Positions 1 to 8,680 of a stretch of DNA of 64,000 nucleotides are shown piece by piece. The position numbers were made by a program, and so were the translations under genes. Each line of letters starts with the position of its first letter. Within the stretch, counting starts at the first letter, position 1. Source of the stretch: Actinomadura rupiterrae (GTDB lineage: Bacteria; Actinomycetota; Actinomycetes; Streptosporangiales; Streptosporangiaceae); assembly GCF_024172125.1 (NCBI RefSeq), contig NZ_JAMZEA010000009.1:372001-436000 (forward strand), given 5' to 3'. The notes beneath the pieces were generated by a model. The model saw only the letters and a list, made by a program, of their open reading frames with translations, searched no databases and had not been told where the DNA came from.

Positions 1-28
1 CGCAGGTGCACGAGCACGTGGACGCCGC

Positions 29-1675
29 TCACCGGACGGCCCCGGCCGCGACGGCTCCGGCCTCGGCCTGGTCTGCCTGGTCGCCCTGGACGGGTTCGGC
101 GGGCGCCGGGCGGCCGAGCAGGCGCGCGACGACCTCGGTGAACGTCCGTCCGATGTCCTCGGGGACGTCGGTGCTGCGCCAGGCGACGAAGCCGTCCGGC
201 CGGACCAGGACGGCGCCGCTCGACGTGACCCCGGCCGCCTCCGGCCATCCCGAGCCCGAGCCCATGACGTGCACGTCGAACGGGATGCCGAGGGCGCGGT
301 CGCACTCGTCCGCGGCGTCCTGCCAGAGCCCGGCGGTGTCCGCTCCGGCGAACAGGACGAACCGGCGGCGGACGAGGTCGACGGTCGAGCCGTCCGGCAG
401 CGGCACGTACGGCACGCGCGCCCCGGGCGAACCGGTCGGCCGGTTCTCCCACACGTTCCCGGCGTCGTCGCCGGGCTCGGCGGCGACGGCCGCCGACCGG
501 TAGCGGTAGCCGAGGACCACGACCGGGTCCGGGACGATCCCGGACGGCCCGCCCTTCCCGGACTCCGCGCCCGGACGGTCCTGGGACCGCGCGACCGCCT
601 GCCGCATCGTCTCCCTCGCGACGGGCAGCCGCTCCTCCTCGTAGGTGTCGAGGAGCGCGTCCGCCGCCCGGCCGCGCAGCACAGCGGCGAGCTTCCAGGC
701 GAGGTTGTGGCCGTCCTGGATGCCGGTGTTGGACCCGAACGCGCCGGTCGGCGGCATGGTGTGCGCGGCGTCCCCGGTGAGGAAGACGCGGCCGTGCCGC
801 CAGCGGTCGGCGACGCGTCCCGCGGACTCCCACGGCAGCGCCGACCGGATCCGGACGTCCAGGTCCGGCACGCCCGCTGCGGCGCGCACGAGGTCCGCGC
901 AGCGCTCCTCGGTGAAGTCGGGCACCTCCTCCGGCTCGCACATCACGTGCAGCATCCACCGCTCGGCGTTGTCGACCGGCAGCAGCGCGCACCGGACGCC
1001 CGCACCGGCGATGTAGCACATGATGAACCGCCGGTCGCCGAGCGCGTCCCGCAGGTCGGCCTCGAACTGGATGTTCAGGAAATGCCCGAGCCGTCCGGGC
1101 CCGGACATCGGCACGCGCAACCGCGTCCGGGTTGGGCTGCCCGCGCCGTCGGCGGCGATCACGTACTGGGCCCGGACCGTCTGCTGACCGCTGTCGGTCC
1201 GCAGGACGGCGTCGACTCCCGTGGCGTCCTGGCGCAGTTCCACGCATTCGGCACCGAACGCCACGTCCGCGCCGAGTTCGCGGGCGCGGTCCAAAAGGAT
1301 CGGCTCCAGCTCGTCTTGATGGCACATGCACCAGGGGGACGGGCCCAGATCGGTGTAGTTGAGCGCGCCGAACATGAAGTACGGCGCGCTCATCTCCTTG
1401 AGCTGGCGCCCGGCGAGCGTCTCCGCCACGACGATCCCGTCGTTGTCGGCGAGGTCCCGGGCCGAGCGGGTGCCGCGCACGCGCTCCTCCAGCCCGAGCC
1501 CGCGCAGCAGCTCCATCGTCCGCGGCGAGACGCCCCGGGCGCGCGGATGGCCCGAGCCGGACGGGCGCCGCTCGGCCACCAGCGCCTCGATCCCGTGCCA
1601 GCCGAGGAACGCCGCCGTGGCCAGGCCGACCGGCCCTGCCCCCACGACCAGCACCGGTGTCGTTTCCGGAAGCAT
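29..1675 (-). CDS. FAD-dependent aromatic polyketide hydroxylase
   Basis: Predicted 548-residue class A flavoprotein monooxygenase of the PgaE/OxyS/RdmE kind, which uses NAD(P)H and O2 to hydroxylate polycyclic aromatic polyketides. The Rossmann GxGxxG is at residues 12-17 (GAGPVG), the DG motif near 174-180 (AADGAGS) and the second FAD motif GDAAH at 301-305. A thioredoxin-like C-terminal domain follows, as usual for this group. The open frame extends further upstream, but the ATG at 1675 directly precedes the FAD-binding strand and gives the family length. It is transcribed divergently from the P450 at 1982. Within the type II cluster it is a likely tailoring or ring-modifying oxygenase. 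The substrate is inferred. Confidence 0.88.
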   Translation of the reverse strand: MLPETTPVLVVGAGPVGLATAAFLGWHGIEALVAERRPSGSGHPRARGVSPRTMELLRGLGLEERVRGTRSARDLADNDGIVVAETLAGRQLKEMSAPYFMFGALNYTDLGPSPWCMCHQDELEPILLDRARELGADVAFGAECVELRQDATGVDAVLRTDSGQQTVRAQYVIAADGAGSPTRTRLRVPMSGPGRLGHFLNIQFEADLRDALGDRRFIMCYIAGAGVRCALLPVDNAERWMLHVMCEPEEVPDFTEERCADLVRAAAGVPDLDVRIRSALPWESAGRVADRWRHGRVFLTGDAAHTMPPTGAFGSNTGIQDGHNLAWKLAAVLRGRAADALLDTYEEERLPVARETMRQAVARSQDRPGAESGKGGPSGIVPDPVVVLGYRYRSAAVAAEPGDDAGNVWENRPTGSPGARVPYVPLPDGSTVDLVRRRFVLFAGADTAGLWQDAADECDRALGIPFDVHVMGSGSGWPEAAGVTSSGAVLVRPDGFVAWRSTDVPEDIGRTFTEVVARLLGRPAPAEPVQGDQADQAEAGAVAAGAVR

Positions 1676-1981
1676 GTTCGTCCTTCCCGCCGGGACCGCC
1701 GCGGCCGGCGTCCGCCCGGCATGTGTTCCGCTCGGTGAGCGTGTCGAGTTCGGTTTGCGTGAGTCGTTCTGTGTCGTCTCGTTGCGGGTCGAGTTCGGTG
1801 TGCCGCGATGATGGCCGCCTCCCGTCGACGTCCGCTCGACGCCTCCCCGCGCGCGCCCCCGCGCGTGCGAGCAGCGCACCAGCACGCGACCAGCCTCCGA
1901 GGACGCCCGGGCGCGACCATGCGGGCACCGGACCACCGACACCGGTCCCTAGACAGCGCACCAGTGACCATGGAGGCACCC
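1676..1981. promoter_or_regulatory. Divergent promoter region with TCGAG repeats
   Basis: This 306-bp gap separates the divergent flavin hydroxylase and P450 genes and should hold both promoters. The 12-mer GTCGAGTTCGGT occurs twice in direct orientation (1743-1754 and 1788-1799, 45 bp apart), with related GTCG blocks between them (about 1763 and 1773). TCGAG heptamers are typical of SARP activator sites, but the spacing is not the usual 11 or 22 bp and no SARP gene is in the window. No clear -10/-35 pair could be assigned. Confidence 0.35.
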
Positions 1982-3229
1982 GTGTCGCACACCGCACCCG
2001 GACCGACGGCGCACGGCGCCCCGCAGGATCCGCCTGACGCGCTCACCGCGTCCGAGCCGGCGCTGGGGTTCCCGCCGGCGACGCCGGAACCGCTCTCACC
2101 GGCACCCGACTACGCGCGGCTCCGGGACGAGTGCCCGGTCGCGGCGGTGCGGTTGCCGTCCGGGGACCGGGCCTGGCTGGTCACGCGCTACCTGGACAAC
2201 CGGGCGCTGCTCGCCGACCCGAGGCTGAGCCGCCGCGCGGCCGCCGAGCCGGGCGCGCCGCGGCTGCGCGCCGCGCCGCTGGAGCGGCGGTCGCTGACCA
2301 CGCTCGACCCGCCCGAGCACACCCGGCTGCGGGACCTGGTCCTGCGCGCCTTCACCAGCGGACGCGTCGAAAGGCTGCGCCCCCGGCTCGCCGCGACCGC
2401 CGACGCGCTGCTGGCGGCGATGGTCGAGGCCGGGACGTCCGGTGACCTGGTCGCGGGGTTCGCGCGTCCGCTGGCGATCTCGGTGATCGGCGACCTGCTC
2501 GGCGTCCCGGCCGACGACCGGCCGCGGTTCCGGGAGTGGACGGAGGACTACCTCGGCGCGTCCCGGACCGGGATCGAGGACGCCGACGCGCGGCTCAAGG
2601 GCTACTTCGGCGATCTGCTCGCGCGCCGCCGCCTCGCGCCCGGCGACGACCTGTTCAGCTCCCTGGCCGTCCGGGCGCCGGACGCGGCGGCGGACGACGC
2701 GGACCTCGTCGTGCTCGGCCTGACGCTGCTGGTCGCGGGGTACGAGACGGCCGCGAACCAGATCGCGGCCGGGACGGTCGTGCTGCTCTCCGAGCCCGCC
2801 CGCTACCGCGCCCTGCGCGACCGGCCCGAGCTGCTGGAGACGGCCGTCGAGGAGCTGCTGCGCTACACGCCGGTGTCGGTCAGCGGCGGGACGATCCGGG
2901 TCGCGACCGAGGACACCGAGATCGGCGGCACGGCGGTCCGGGCGGGCGAGGGCGTGCTGCCCGCGCTGGTCTCGGCGAACCGGGACGCGTCGGTGTTCGA
3001 CCGTCCGGACGAGCTGGACCTCGAACGCTCCCCCAACCCGCACGTCGCGTTCGGCCACGGCGTGCACCGCTGCCTCGGCGCGCAGCTCGCCCGCGCCGAG
3101 CTGCGCGCGGCGTTCGCCGCGCTGACCCGGCGGATGCCGGACCTGCGCCTCACCGTGCCGGTCGAGGAGATCGACTGGCGCCGCGAGGGCATGATCCGCG
3201 GCCCGCGCGTCCTGCCCGTCGCCTGGTGA
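1982..3229 (+). CDS. Cytochrome P450 (CYP107-like)
   Basis: Soluble bacterial P450 of about 415 residues, probably a tailoring oxidase of the polyketide. The heme-binding loop FGHGVHRCLG with the Cys ligand, the ExxR motif (ELLRY) and the I-helix motif AGYET are all present, so it should be active. GTG at 1982 is preferred because GGAGG (1972-1976) lies 5 bp upstream; an in-frame ATG at 1970 contains that Shine-Dalgarno and would add four residues. No ferredoxin gene is adjacent, so redox partners must come from elsewhere. Regiochemistry cannot be told from sequence. Confidence 0.88.
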   Translation: MSHTAPGPTAHGAPQDPPDALTASEPALGFPPATPEPLSPAPDYARLRDECPVAAVRLPSGDRAWLVTRYLDNRALLADPRLSRRAAAEPGAPRLRAAPLERRSLTTLDPPEHTRLRDLVLRAFTSGRVERLRPRLAATADALLAAMVEAGTSGDLVAGFARPLAISVIGDLLGVPADDRPRFREWTEDYLGASRTGIEDADARLKGYFGDLLARRRLAPGDDLFSSLAVRAPDAAADDADLVVLGLTLLVAGYETAANQIAAGTVVLLSEPARYRALRDRPELLETAVEELLRYTPVSVSGGTIRVATEDTEIGGTAVRAGEGVLPALVSANRDASVFDRPDELDLERSPNPHVAFGHGVHRCLGAQLARAELRAAFAALTRRMPDLRLTVPVEEIDWRREGMIRGPRVLPVAW

Positions 3230-3299
3230 ACGCCCTGGTCCGGGCCGGAACGCCGCGGCGTTCCGGCCCGGACCGGTGGCGGGGGCGGCGAGCTTCGGG

Positions 3300-4001
3300 T
3301 TACAAGGGATACGGGTCGGGGGCGAGCGGCAGGCCGGCCCATTGCGCGGCGTCGTGCCCGTGGACGATCCTGGCGTTCTCGCGCGTCGCCAGGTCGACCA
3401 GCTTGCGGGTGGAGTCGCGGACCCCGGGCTCGTCGTGGTCCAGGGGGTAGATGCGGCGCTGCTCGGCGTCCAGGTCGGCGGCGGTGGGGATCGCGTCGAT
3501 GGCCAGCAGGATCGGCGCGGCGCCGGGCGGCCGTAGCAGCACGGACTGGTGGCCCGGGACGTGCCCGCCCGACTCCACCAGCTCGATGCCCGGCAGCAGT
3601 TCATGATCGCCGGTCACCTGGCGGAAGCGGTCGTCCGGGAGGTCCCAGAGGGCGCGGAAGCGCTCCAGGCGGGGCACCGAGCCCGAGCGGGCCGCCGCGA
3701 GCTGCGCGGACTGCACCCAGAAGCGGGCGCGCGGGAAGGCGTCGAGGTTCCCGGCGTGGTCGGGGTCGAAGTGCGACAGGACGACGTCGGTCAGCTCGCC
3801 CGGATCGACGCCGAGGCGTTCCAGGCGGGTCGGGACGTCCTCGCCCGGTTCCACGATGACGGGTTCGTCGGGGCCGGTGCCGCGCGTCCTCGGGTAGCCG
3901 GTGTCGATGAGGACGTCGCCGTCGTCGTGCCGCACGAGGTAGGCCGGGACCGGCGCACCGGTCGCACGGACCGTCCCGGCCTTGAACAGGTAGAGCTTCA
4001 T
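3300..4001 (-). CDS. Metallo-beta-lactamase-fold hydrolase (AHL-lactonase-like)
   Basis: 233-residue MBL-fold hydrolase. The metal motif reads HFDPDH, so the second His of the classic HxHxDH is Asp, a variant seen in part of the AHL-lactonase-like branch. Downstream metal ligands are visible in SGGHVPGH and VHGHD. The ATG at 4001 has GAGGAG upstream. It lies 29 bp downstream of the degenerate KS-AT gene on the same strand, so the two are probably one operon. In fungal aromatic pathways an MBL-fold thioesterase releases the polyketide before an anthrone oxygenase acts; a DUF1772 protein is also present here (18600), so a release or lactone-hydrolysis role is plausible but inferred. Lactonase or detoxification activity is the alternative. 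Confidence 0.75.
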   Translation of the reverse strand: MKLYLFKAGTVRATGAPVPAYLVRHDDGDVLIDTGYPRTRGTGPDEPVIVEPGEDVPTRLERLGVDPGELTDVVLSHFDPDHAGNLDAFPRARFWVQSAQLAAARSGSVPRLERFRALWDLPDDRFRQVTGDHELLPGIELVESGGHVPGHQSVLLRPPGAAPILLAIDAIPTAADLDAEQRRIYPLDHDEPGVRDSTRKLVDLATRENARIVHGHDAAQWAGLPLAPDPYPL

Positions 4002-4030
4002 CGGGGGGCTCCTCTCGGATCCTGCGGGTG

Positions 4031-6181
4031 TCAGTCGGGCGGGCCCGCCTGCGGGGCGAACTCGTAGGGGGCGAGCCGGTGCAGCGCGCGCTGGCGCGGC
4101 GGGTACAGGGCGTCCCAGTCCAGGTCGAAGCCCTCGCGGACGAGTTCGGCGACCAGCTCCAGCGGATCCACGAGCCCGTCGCGGTCGGCGCCGGCCAGCA
4201 ACCGCGGGCCGGACGCGCCGGACCGCTGCCACAGCGCGCGGGCGAACCCGTCGACCGGACCGGCGGTGACCAGGTGGGTCGCCTCGTCAAGGAGGCGCTC
4301 GTCGGGCCAGCTCGCGGCGAGGCCGAGGCCCGGCTCGTCCGGCGCGGCGACCGCGAACACCGGCAGCGACGCCGCGGCCGACGGGACGAGCGGTCCGCGT
4401 CCGGTGACGGCGCGCGCGGCGTCGTCCAGCGAGACCGTCCCGGCGAGGCAGTGCGCCGCGACCGCGCCGACGCCGCAGCCCGCGACGAACGCCGGGCGCG
4501 GGCCGAGCGCCATCAGCATCCGGCCGAGCGCGTAGGCGACGCAGAACGCGACCGCCGCGTCCACGCACTCCATGACCTCGACGAGCGTGGGCGGCCTCGC
4601 GTCGTCGTCCAGGTCGAGGTCGCGCAGCTCGCCCTGGACGAACACCTCGGTCGCGGCCTCGTCCAGCGCAGTGTGGAAGACGGCCGGTCCGGCCGACAGC
4701 TCGATCTGGGCTCCGGCGGGCCAGGCCGCGAGGTCGGGGAGGACCAGCCCGTGCCGCAGCCCCTCGCGCCGCACGCCCGACAGCTCGGCAAGGACGTCCG
4801 GATCGGCCGCTGCGGAGCGCAGCCGGTCGAGCAGTTCGGGCAGTGACGGGACGGCCGTGACGAACCGGTGCAGCAGCGAGCTTTTGACCTTGTTGCTCGT
4901 GTAGCAGATGGCGCCCAGCTCGTCCGGACGGCAGTTCGCGAGCACCCCGGCCTGCGCGCGCAGGTTCCGCGCGAGGCCCGCCCGGTCCGGGGCGGACAGG
5001 GTGAACACGCCGCCGCGGATCGCGGCCTCGGCAGGCGACGGACCTTCCGGGAGCGGCCGGACCATGCTGAGCACCAGGTGGGCGATCGTGCCGGACCGGG
5101 TGCCCCCGCCGACCCCGCACGCGATCTCCCGGTCGGAGGGGAGCCGCTGGTAGTCGTCCAGCAGCCGCAGACCCGTGCCGTCGAGGTCGGCGGCTGGGGG
5201 CGGGTCGCTGTGCGCGCTTGGTGGGACGACTCGGTGGTGCAGCGCGAGCGCCGCCTTGATGACGGCGGCGATCCCGGCCGCGCCGCCCGGCTCGCCGAGC
5301 CCGCCCGCGACGGTGCCGACGCCGCAGGGCCGGTCGCGCGGGACGTCGTGCACGGCGGCGAGGGCGCGCAGCTCCGGCGCGTCCGCCAGCGGCCGGCCCC
5401 CGCGGCCCGGCGAGGCGAGCGTGACCTCGGCGAACGCGACCTCGGCGGGCACCACCCCGGCGCGCTGGTAGGCGGTGGACAGCACCTCGTGCCGGCGCCG
5501 CCACGCCTGCGGGCCGAGCGGCTCGCCGCGGCCGTGGCCGCCGACCGCGCCGCCGCGCACCACGGCGTAGACCGACCGGCCCTCGGCGAGCGCGTCGTCC
5601 AGCCGCCGCAGCATGACCAGCCCGCCGCCCGCGCCGGTCGGGTCGACACCGCCGGCCAGCGCGTAGTCGCACTCGCGGCGCAGCACCGCCGAGCACGCCA
5701 GGTGCACCGCGACCAGCGCGGCGGGACCGCCGCCGAGGACCGCGAGACCGGGACCGCGCAGATCCAGGTGGCGGGCGACGCGTTCGACCAGCTGGTCCCC
5801 GCCGGACGGTTCGACCGGCGCGTCCCCTCCCGGCGGCGCGTTCCCTTCGGGCGGCTCGTCCGCGGCGCCACCGGGCCGGCCGGGCTCGGCCAGTCCGACG
5901 TAGATCCCGGTGGTGGCGGCGCCGAGCGCGCCCGGGTCCATCCCGGCGTCCTCGGCGGCGTGCCAGCCGCAGGACAGCAGCAGCCGCTGCCGGGCGTCGA
6001 GGCGGCGGGCGTCGGCGGCGGAGACACCGAACACGGCGGGGTCGAACGGGCCGTCCGGTCCGGTCGCGGGAACCGCCGGAACGGCGCTCCGCGACATCAG
6101 CACGTCCCACAATTCGCTCTTGCCGGGCGCGCCGGGGAATCGGCAGGCGATACCGATGACCGCGACCGTCACCGGCCCCAC
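4031..6181 (-). CDS. Degenerate KS-AT-like protein (inactive PKS didomain)
   Basis: 716 residues resembling the front of a modular type I PKS: a ketosynthase domain (about 1-390), a linker, a truncated acyltransferase-like region and a post-AT-like tail ending near PYEFAPQ. The flanking signatures are kept (AVIGIACRFPG, RLLLSCGWHAAEDAG, ALVAVHLAC, AALALHHRVVPPS), so alignment is secure, but the catalytic residues are lost. The Cys motif reads GGGPAALVAVH, the HGTGT His is missing, NIGH reads GLGE, and the AT GHSxG reads GCGVG. The frame is open throughout, so it is a maintained pseudo-enzyme rather than a decayed gene. A scaffold, docking or starter-handling role is a guess. It is divergent from padR and followed by the MBL hydrolase gene. 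Confidence 0.8.
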   Translation of the reverse strand: MGPVTVAVIGIACRFPGAPGKSELWDVLMSRSAVPAVPATGPDGPFDPAVFGVSAADARRLDARQRLLLSCGWHAAEDAGMDPGALGAATTGIYVGLAEPGRPGGAADEPPEGNAPPGGDAPVEPSGGDQLVERVARHLDLRGPGLAVLGGGPAALVAVHLACSAVLRRECDYALAGGVDPTGAGGGLVMLRRLDDALAEGRSVYAVVRGGAVGGHGRGEPLGPQAWRRRHEVLSTAYQRAGVVPAEVAFAEVTLASPGRGGRPLADAPELRALAAVHDVPRDRPCGVGTVAGGLGEPGGAAGIAAVIKAALALHHRVVPPSAHSDPPPAADLDGTGLRLLDDYQRLPSDREIACGVGGGTRSGTIAHLVLSMVRPLPEGPSPAEAAIRGGVFTLSAPDRAGLARNLRAQAGVLANCRPDELGAICYTSNKVKSSLLHRFVTAVPSLPELLDRLRSAAADPDVLAELSGVRREGLRHGLVLPDLAAWPAGAQIELSAGPAVFHTALDEAATEVFVQGELRDLDLDDDARPPTLVEVMECVDAAVAFCVAYALGRMLMALGPRPAFVAGCGVGAVAAHCLAGTVSLDDAARAVTGRGPLVPSAAASLPVFAVAAPDEPGLGLAASWPDERLLDEATHLVTAGPVDGFARALWQRSGASGPRLLAGADRDGLVDPLELVAELVREGFDLDWDALYPPRQRALHRLAPYEFAPQAGPPD

Positions 6182-6409
6182 TTCCGACCCATTACGCAGA
6201 CCAGCATGATCAGTATTTCTCCGTTCACCGAAAGATACATCGCGCGCCCCCGGACACCGTCCGATGTCCCCTTCACAATGTCCGCCGCTTAATGGGTAAG
6301 CGGAAGCTAGCAGCGCGTCCTAGAGAATCACTGGAGCCCGCATTCCACTCCGCCCGCCGAGGTCCGGGCCGATTTCGGACGTTTCCGGGATGGCCGTCCG
6401 AGCGCCGGG

Positions 6410-6431
6410 CATGTAGACTGGCGACATGAAG
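6410..6431 (+). promoter_or_regulatory. padR promoter and operator-like repeat over the start codon
   Basis: CATGTAG (6410) and CATGAAG (6425) are 15 bp apart, and ATGT/ACAT half-sites (6411 and 6424) face each other across 9 bp. PadR proteins often bind ATGT-N8-ACAT, so autoregulation is likely. TAGACT (6414-6419) fits an actinomycete -10 box and would place the transcript start almost on the ATG at 6426, giving a leaderless mRNA. The rest of the gap back to 6182 is divergent promoter space for the KS-AT-like gene; no other element is clear there. Confidence 0.45.
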
Positions 6432-6758
6432 CCGGACGAGCTACGCGGGCACCTGGACGCTCTGATCCTGGCCGTCCTCGAAAACGAGCCCCTGCATGGC
6501 TACGCCATTATGGAGAAGCTTCGCGAGTCGAGTTCGGGCAACATCGACCTGCCCACCGGAACCTTTTATCCGGCGTTTCGCCGACTGGAGCGGCTCGGTT
6601 ACGTGCGGAGCGCGTGGAGCACGGTCGGGGGCCGCCGGCGGCGCACCTACCGCATCACCAACGCGGGGCGGCGAGCGCTGGACGGAGAAAGGAGCGCCTG
6701 GCGTTCCTTCTCGTCCGTCATCGGTGGCATTCTCGGGCCGGCGTCCGACCACAACTGA
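6426..6758 (+). CDS. PadR-family transcriptional regulator
   Basis: 110-residue winged-helix regulator with the PadR hallmarks: LDALILAVLENEPLHGYAIME, then the recognition/wing region (TGTFYPAFRRLERLGYV) and a basic wing (GGRRRRTYRIT). It has the short (class 2) C-terminal helix. PadR proteins usually repress efflux or secondary-metabolism genes and release DNA on binding a phenolic or drug-like ligand. It is divergent from the KS-AT-like gene and ends 2 bp before the convergent cydC stop. Its operator-like start region resembles the 15-bp-repeat motif found upstream of cydA, the quinoprotein and the first multicopper oxidase, so it is a candidate regulator of those genes (inference). Confidence 0.9.
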   Translation: MKPDELRGHLDALILAVLENEPLHGYAIMEKLRESSSGNIDLPTGTFYPAFRRLERLGYVRSAWSTVGGRRRRTYRITNAGRRALDGERSAWRSFSSVIGGILGPASDHN

Positions 6759-6760
6759 GC

Positions 6761-8680
6761 TCACAAGCGGGCCTCCAGCGGTTCCCCGGGCCTTTCCCGC
6801 GCGGCGCGTTCCGCCGTTCCGCCGGATGGCCCTTCCGCGTTCCCGGCTTCCCTCACCAGTTCCGCATAGCGTCCGCTTCCCGCCGAAAGCTCGGCGTGCG
6901 GGCCGCGCTCGGCCACCCGGCCGCTGTCCAGGACGATCACCTCGTCGGCCGGGTCGAGCCCGGCGAGCCGGTGCGTGACCAGCAGCGTCGTCCGGCCCGC
7001 GGCGGCGGCGAGCGCATCGGCGAGCAGCGCGTCCGCGACATCGGCGGGCAGGCCCTCGGTCGGCTCGTCCAGCAGCAGCACCGGAGGGTCCGCCAGCAGG
7101 ACGCGGGCCAGAGCCAGCCTGCGCCGCTGCCCGCCGGACAACCGCGCGCCGTTCTCGCCCGCGGGGGTGTCCAGGCCGTCCGCGAGGGTGTCGATCCAGT
7201 CGAGCAGTCCGGCCGCGCGGCACGCCTCGCGCAGCTCGGCCTCGGTCGCGGACGGCTTGGCGAGCAGCAGGTTCTCCCGCAGCGTGACGTGGAAGACGTG
7301 CGCGTCCTGCGTGACCGCGCCGACCGTCCGGCGCAGCTCGGCCTCGGGGTATCCGCCCAGGTCACGGCCACCGACCAGGACGCGCCCGGCCTCCGGCTCG
7401 ACCAGCCGCAGCAGCGTCGCCACGAGCGTGCTCTTGCCGGCTCCGCTCGCCCCCACCAGGACGGTCCGGCGCCCTGGTTCGAGGCGGAGCGAGACGTCGA
7501 GTGCGAGGCTCGGCCGTCCGGCGTACCGCACCCGGACACCCTCAAGCTCGATCGCGGGCGGCGGCGGGCCGTCCGGCACCGCCGAGCCCGCAGGCCGCTC
7601 GGGCTCGGACTCCGGCTCGGGCTCGGGCTCGGACTCGCCCAGGTCGAGCGTCGCGAGGACGCGGCGGGCCGCCTCGCGCAGCTCGACCGCGTGCCGAGCT
7701 GCGTTCGTCAGCGGCGCGACCGGCTCGAACGCGACCAGGGCGACCAGCGCGAGCACCGCGACGAGCGGACGGTCGATGCGTCCTTGCGATGCGGCGTGCA
7801 GCGCGAGCGCGGTGACGCCGACTGTGACCAGACCTTGGACAGCGACACCAACGGCCGACCAGGTAGCGGCGAGCGCACCGGCACGGCGTTCCAGCCGGGC
7901 GGCATCGGCGGCGGTGCGTCCGGCGGCGGCGAGCGCCGCGTCCGTCGCGCCGGACACCGCGAGGTCGGCCGCGCCGTGAAGGAGGTCCGCGTGCTGGACG
8001 GCCAGCCTGTCGCGGATGGGAGCGGCCCGCCGGGCATGCCGGGCGGTCGTCCACGCGGTGAGCGCGGGGGCGACGGCGCCGACCAGCAGCAGACCGAGCG
8101 CCAGGACGAGCCCGGCCGCCGGCAGCAGCGCCGCCGCGACGGCGACCGCCGCGAGCGACGCGACCAGCCCGACCGCGCCGGGCACGATGCACCGCAGCAC
8201 CAGGTCTTGGACGGCCTCGGCGTCCGCGACCAGGCGCGACAGCGCCTCGGGACCGCGCGGCCCTCCGGACGTCCGCCCCGCCAGCGCCCGGAACACCCGG
8301 ACCCGCAGGTCGGCGAGCGCCCGCAGCGCCGCGTCATGCGACAGCAGCCGCTCGACATACCGGAAACCGCCGCGGGCCAGCGCGAACGCCCGGACGGACA
8401 CGACCGCCAGCGTGATCGCCTCGACCGGCGGCCGCTGCGCCGCGCGTGCCAGCACCCACGCCGCCGTCGCCATCAACCCGAGCGCCGAAAGCTCCGCGAC
8501 CACGCTCGCCAGCACCGCCAGCGCAAGCCGCGGCCCAGCCGGGCGAAGCAATCCCAAGAACCGCCTCAACCCTCCGTCCGGAAACCCCGCGCCCGTATCC
8601 GCCGCGCCCGCCGCCCCCGCCTGCGCGACCGGTGTCCCCGCGCCCGCGGCGCCCGAAGGCGACGCGAGTTCCGTCCTCAT
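6761..8680 (-). CDS. cydC: Thiol reductant ABC exporter subunit CydC
   Basis: ABC half-transporter of about 640 residues, a membrane domain followed by a nucleotide-binding domain with Walker A GASGAGKST, signature LSGGQRRRLALAR and Walker B LLLDEPTE. CydDC exports cysteine/glutathione-type thiols and is needed to assemble cytochrome bd. The ATG at 8680 overlaps the cydD stop (ATGA); a second in-frame ATG at 8686 is possible. An acidic Pro-Glu-rich linker (SEPEPEPESEPE) sits between the membrane domain and the ATPase. It is the last gene of cydABDC. Confidence 0.92.
   Translation of the reverse strand: MRTELASPSGAAGAGTPVAQAGAAGAADTGAGFPDGGLRRFLGLLRPAGPRLALAVLASVVAELSALGLMATAAWVLARAAQRPPVEAITLAVVSVRAFALARGGFRYVERLLSHDAALRALADLRVRVFRALAGRTSGGPRGPEALSRLVADAEAVQDLVLRCIVPGAVGLVASLAAVAVAAALLPAAGLVLALGLLLVGAVAPALTAWTTARHARRAAPIRDRLAVQHADLLHGAADLAVSGATDAALAAAGRTAADAARLERRAGALAATWSAVGVAVQGLVTVGVTALALHAASQGRIDRPLVAVLALVALVAFEPVAPLTNAARHAVELREAARRVLATLDLGESEPEPEPESEPERPAGSAVPDGPPPPAIELEGVRVRYAGRPSLALDVSLRLEPGRRTVLVGASGAGKSTLVATLLRLVEPEAGRVLVGGRDLGGYPEAELRRTVGAVTQDAHVFHVTLRENLLLAKPSATEAELREACRAAGLLDWIDTLADGLDTPAGENGARLSGGQRRRLALARVLLADPPVLLLDEPTEGLPADVADALLADALAAAAGRTTLLVTHRLAGLDPADEVIVLDSGRVAERGPHAELSAGSGRYAELVREAGNAEGPSGGTAERAARERPGEPLEARL

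Noticed and set aside
1..28. End of a gene at the left edge
   Set aside because: Only 28 bases remain beyond the flavin hydroxylase stop; nothing can be assigned.
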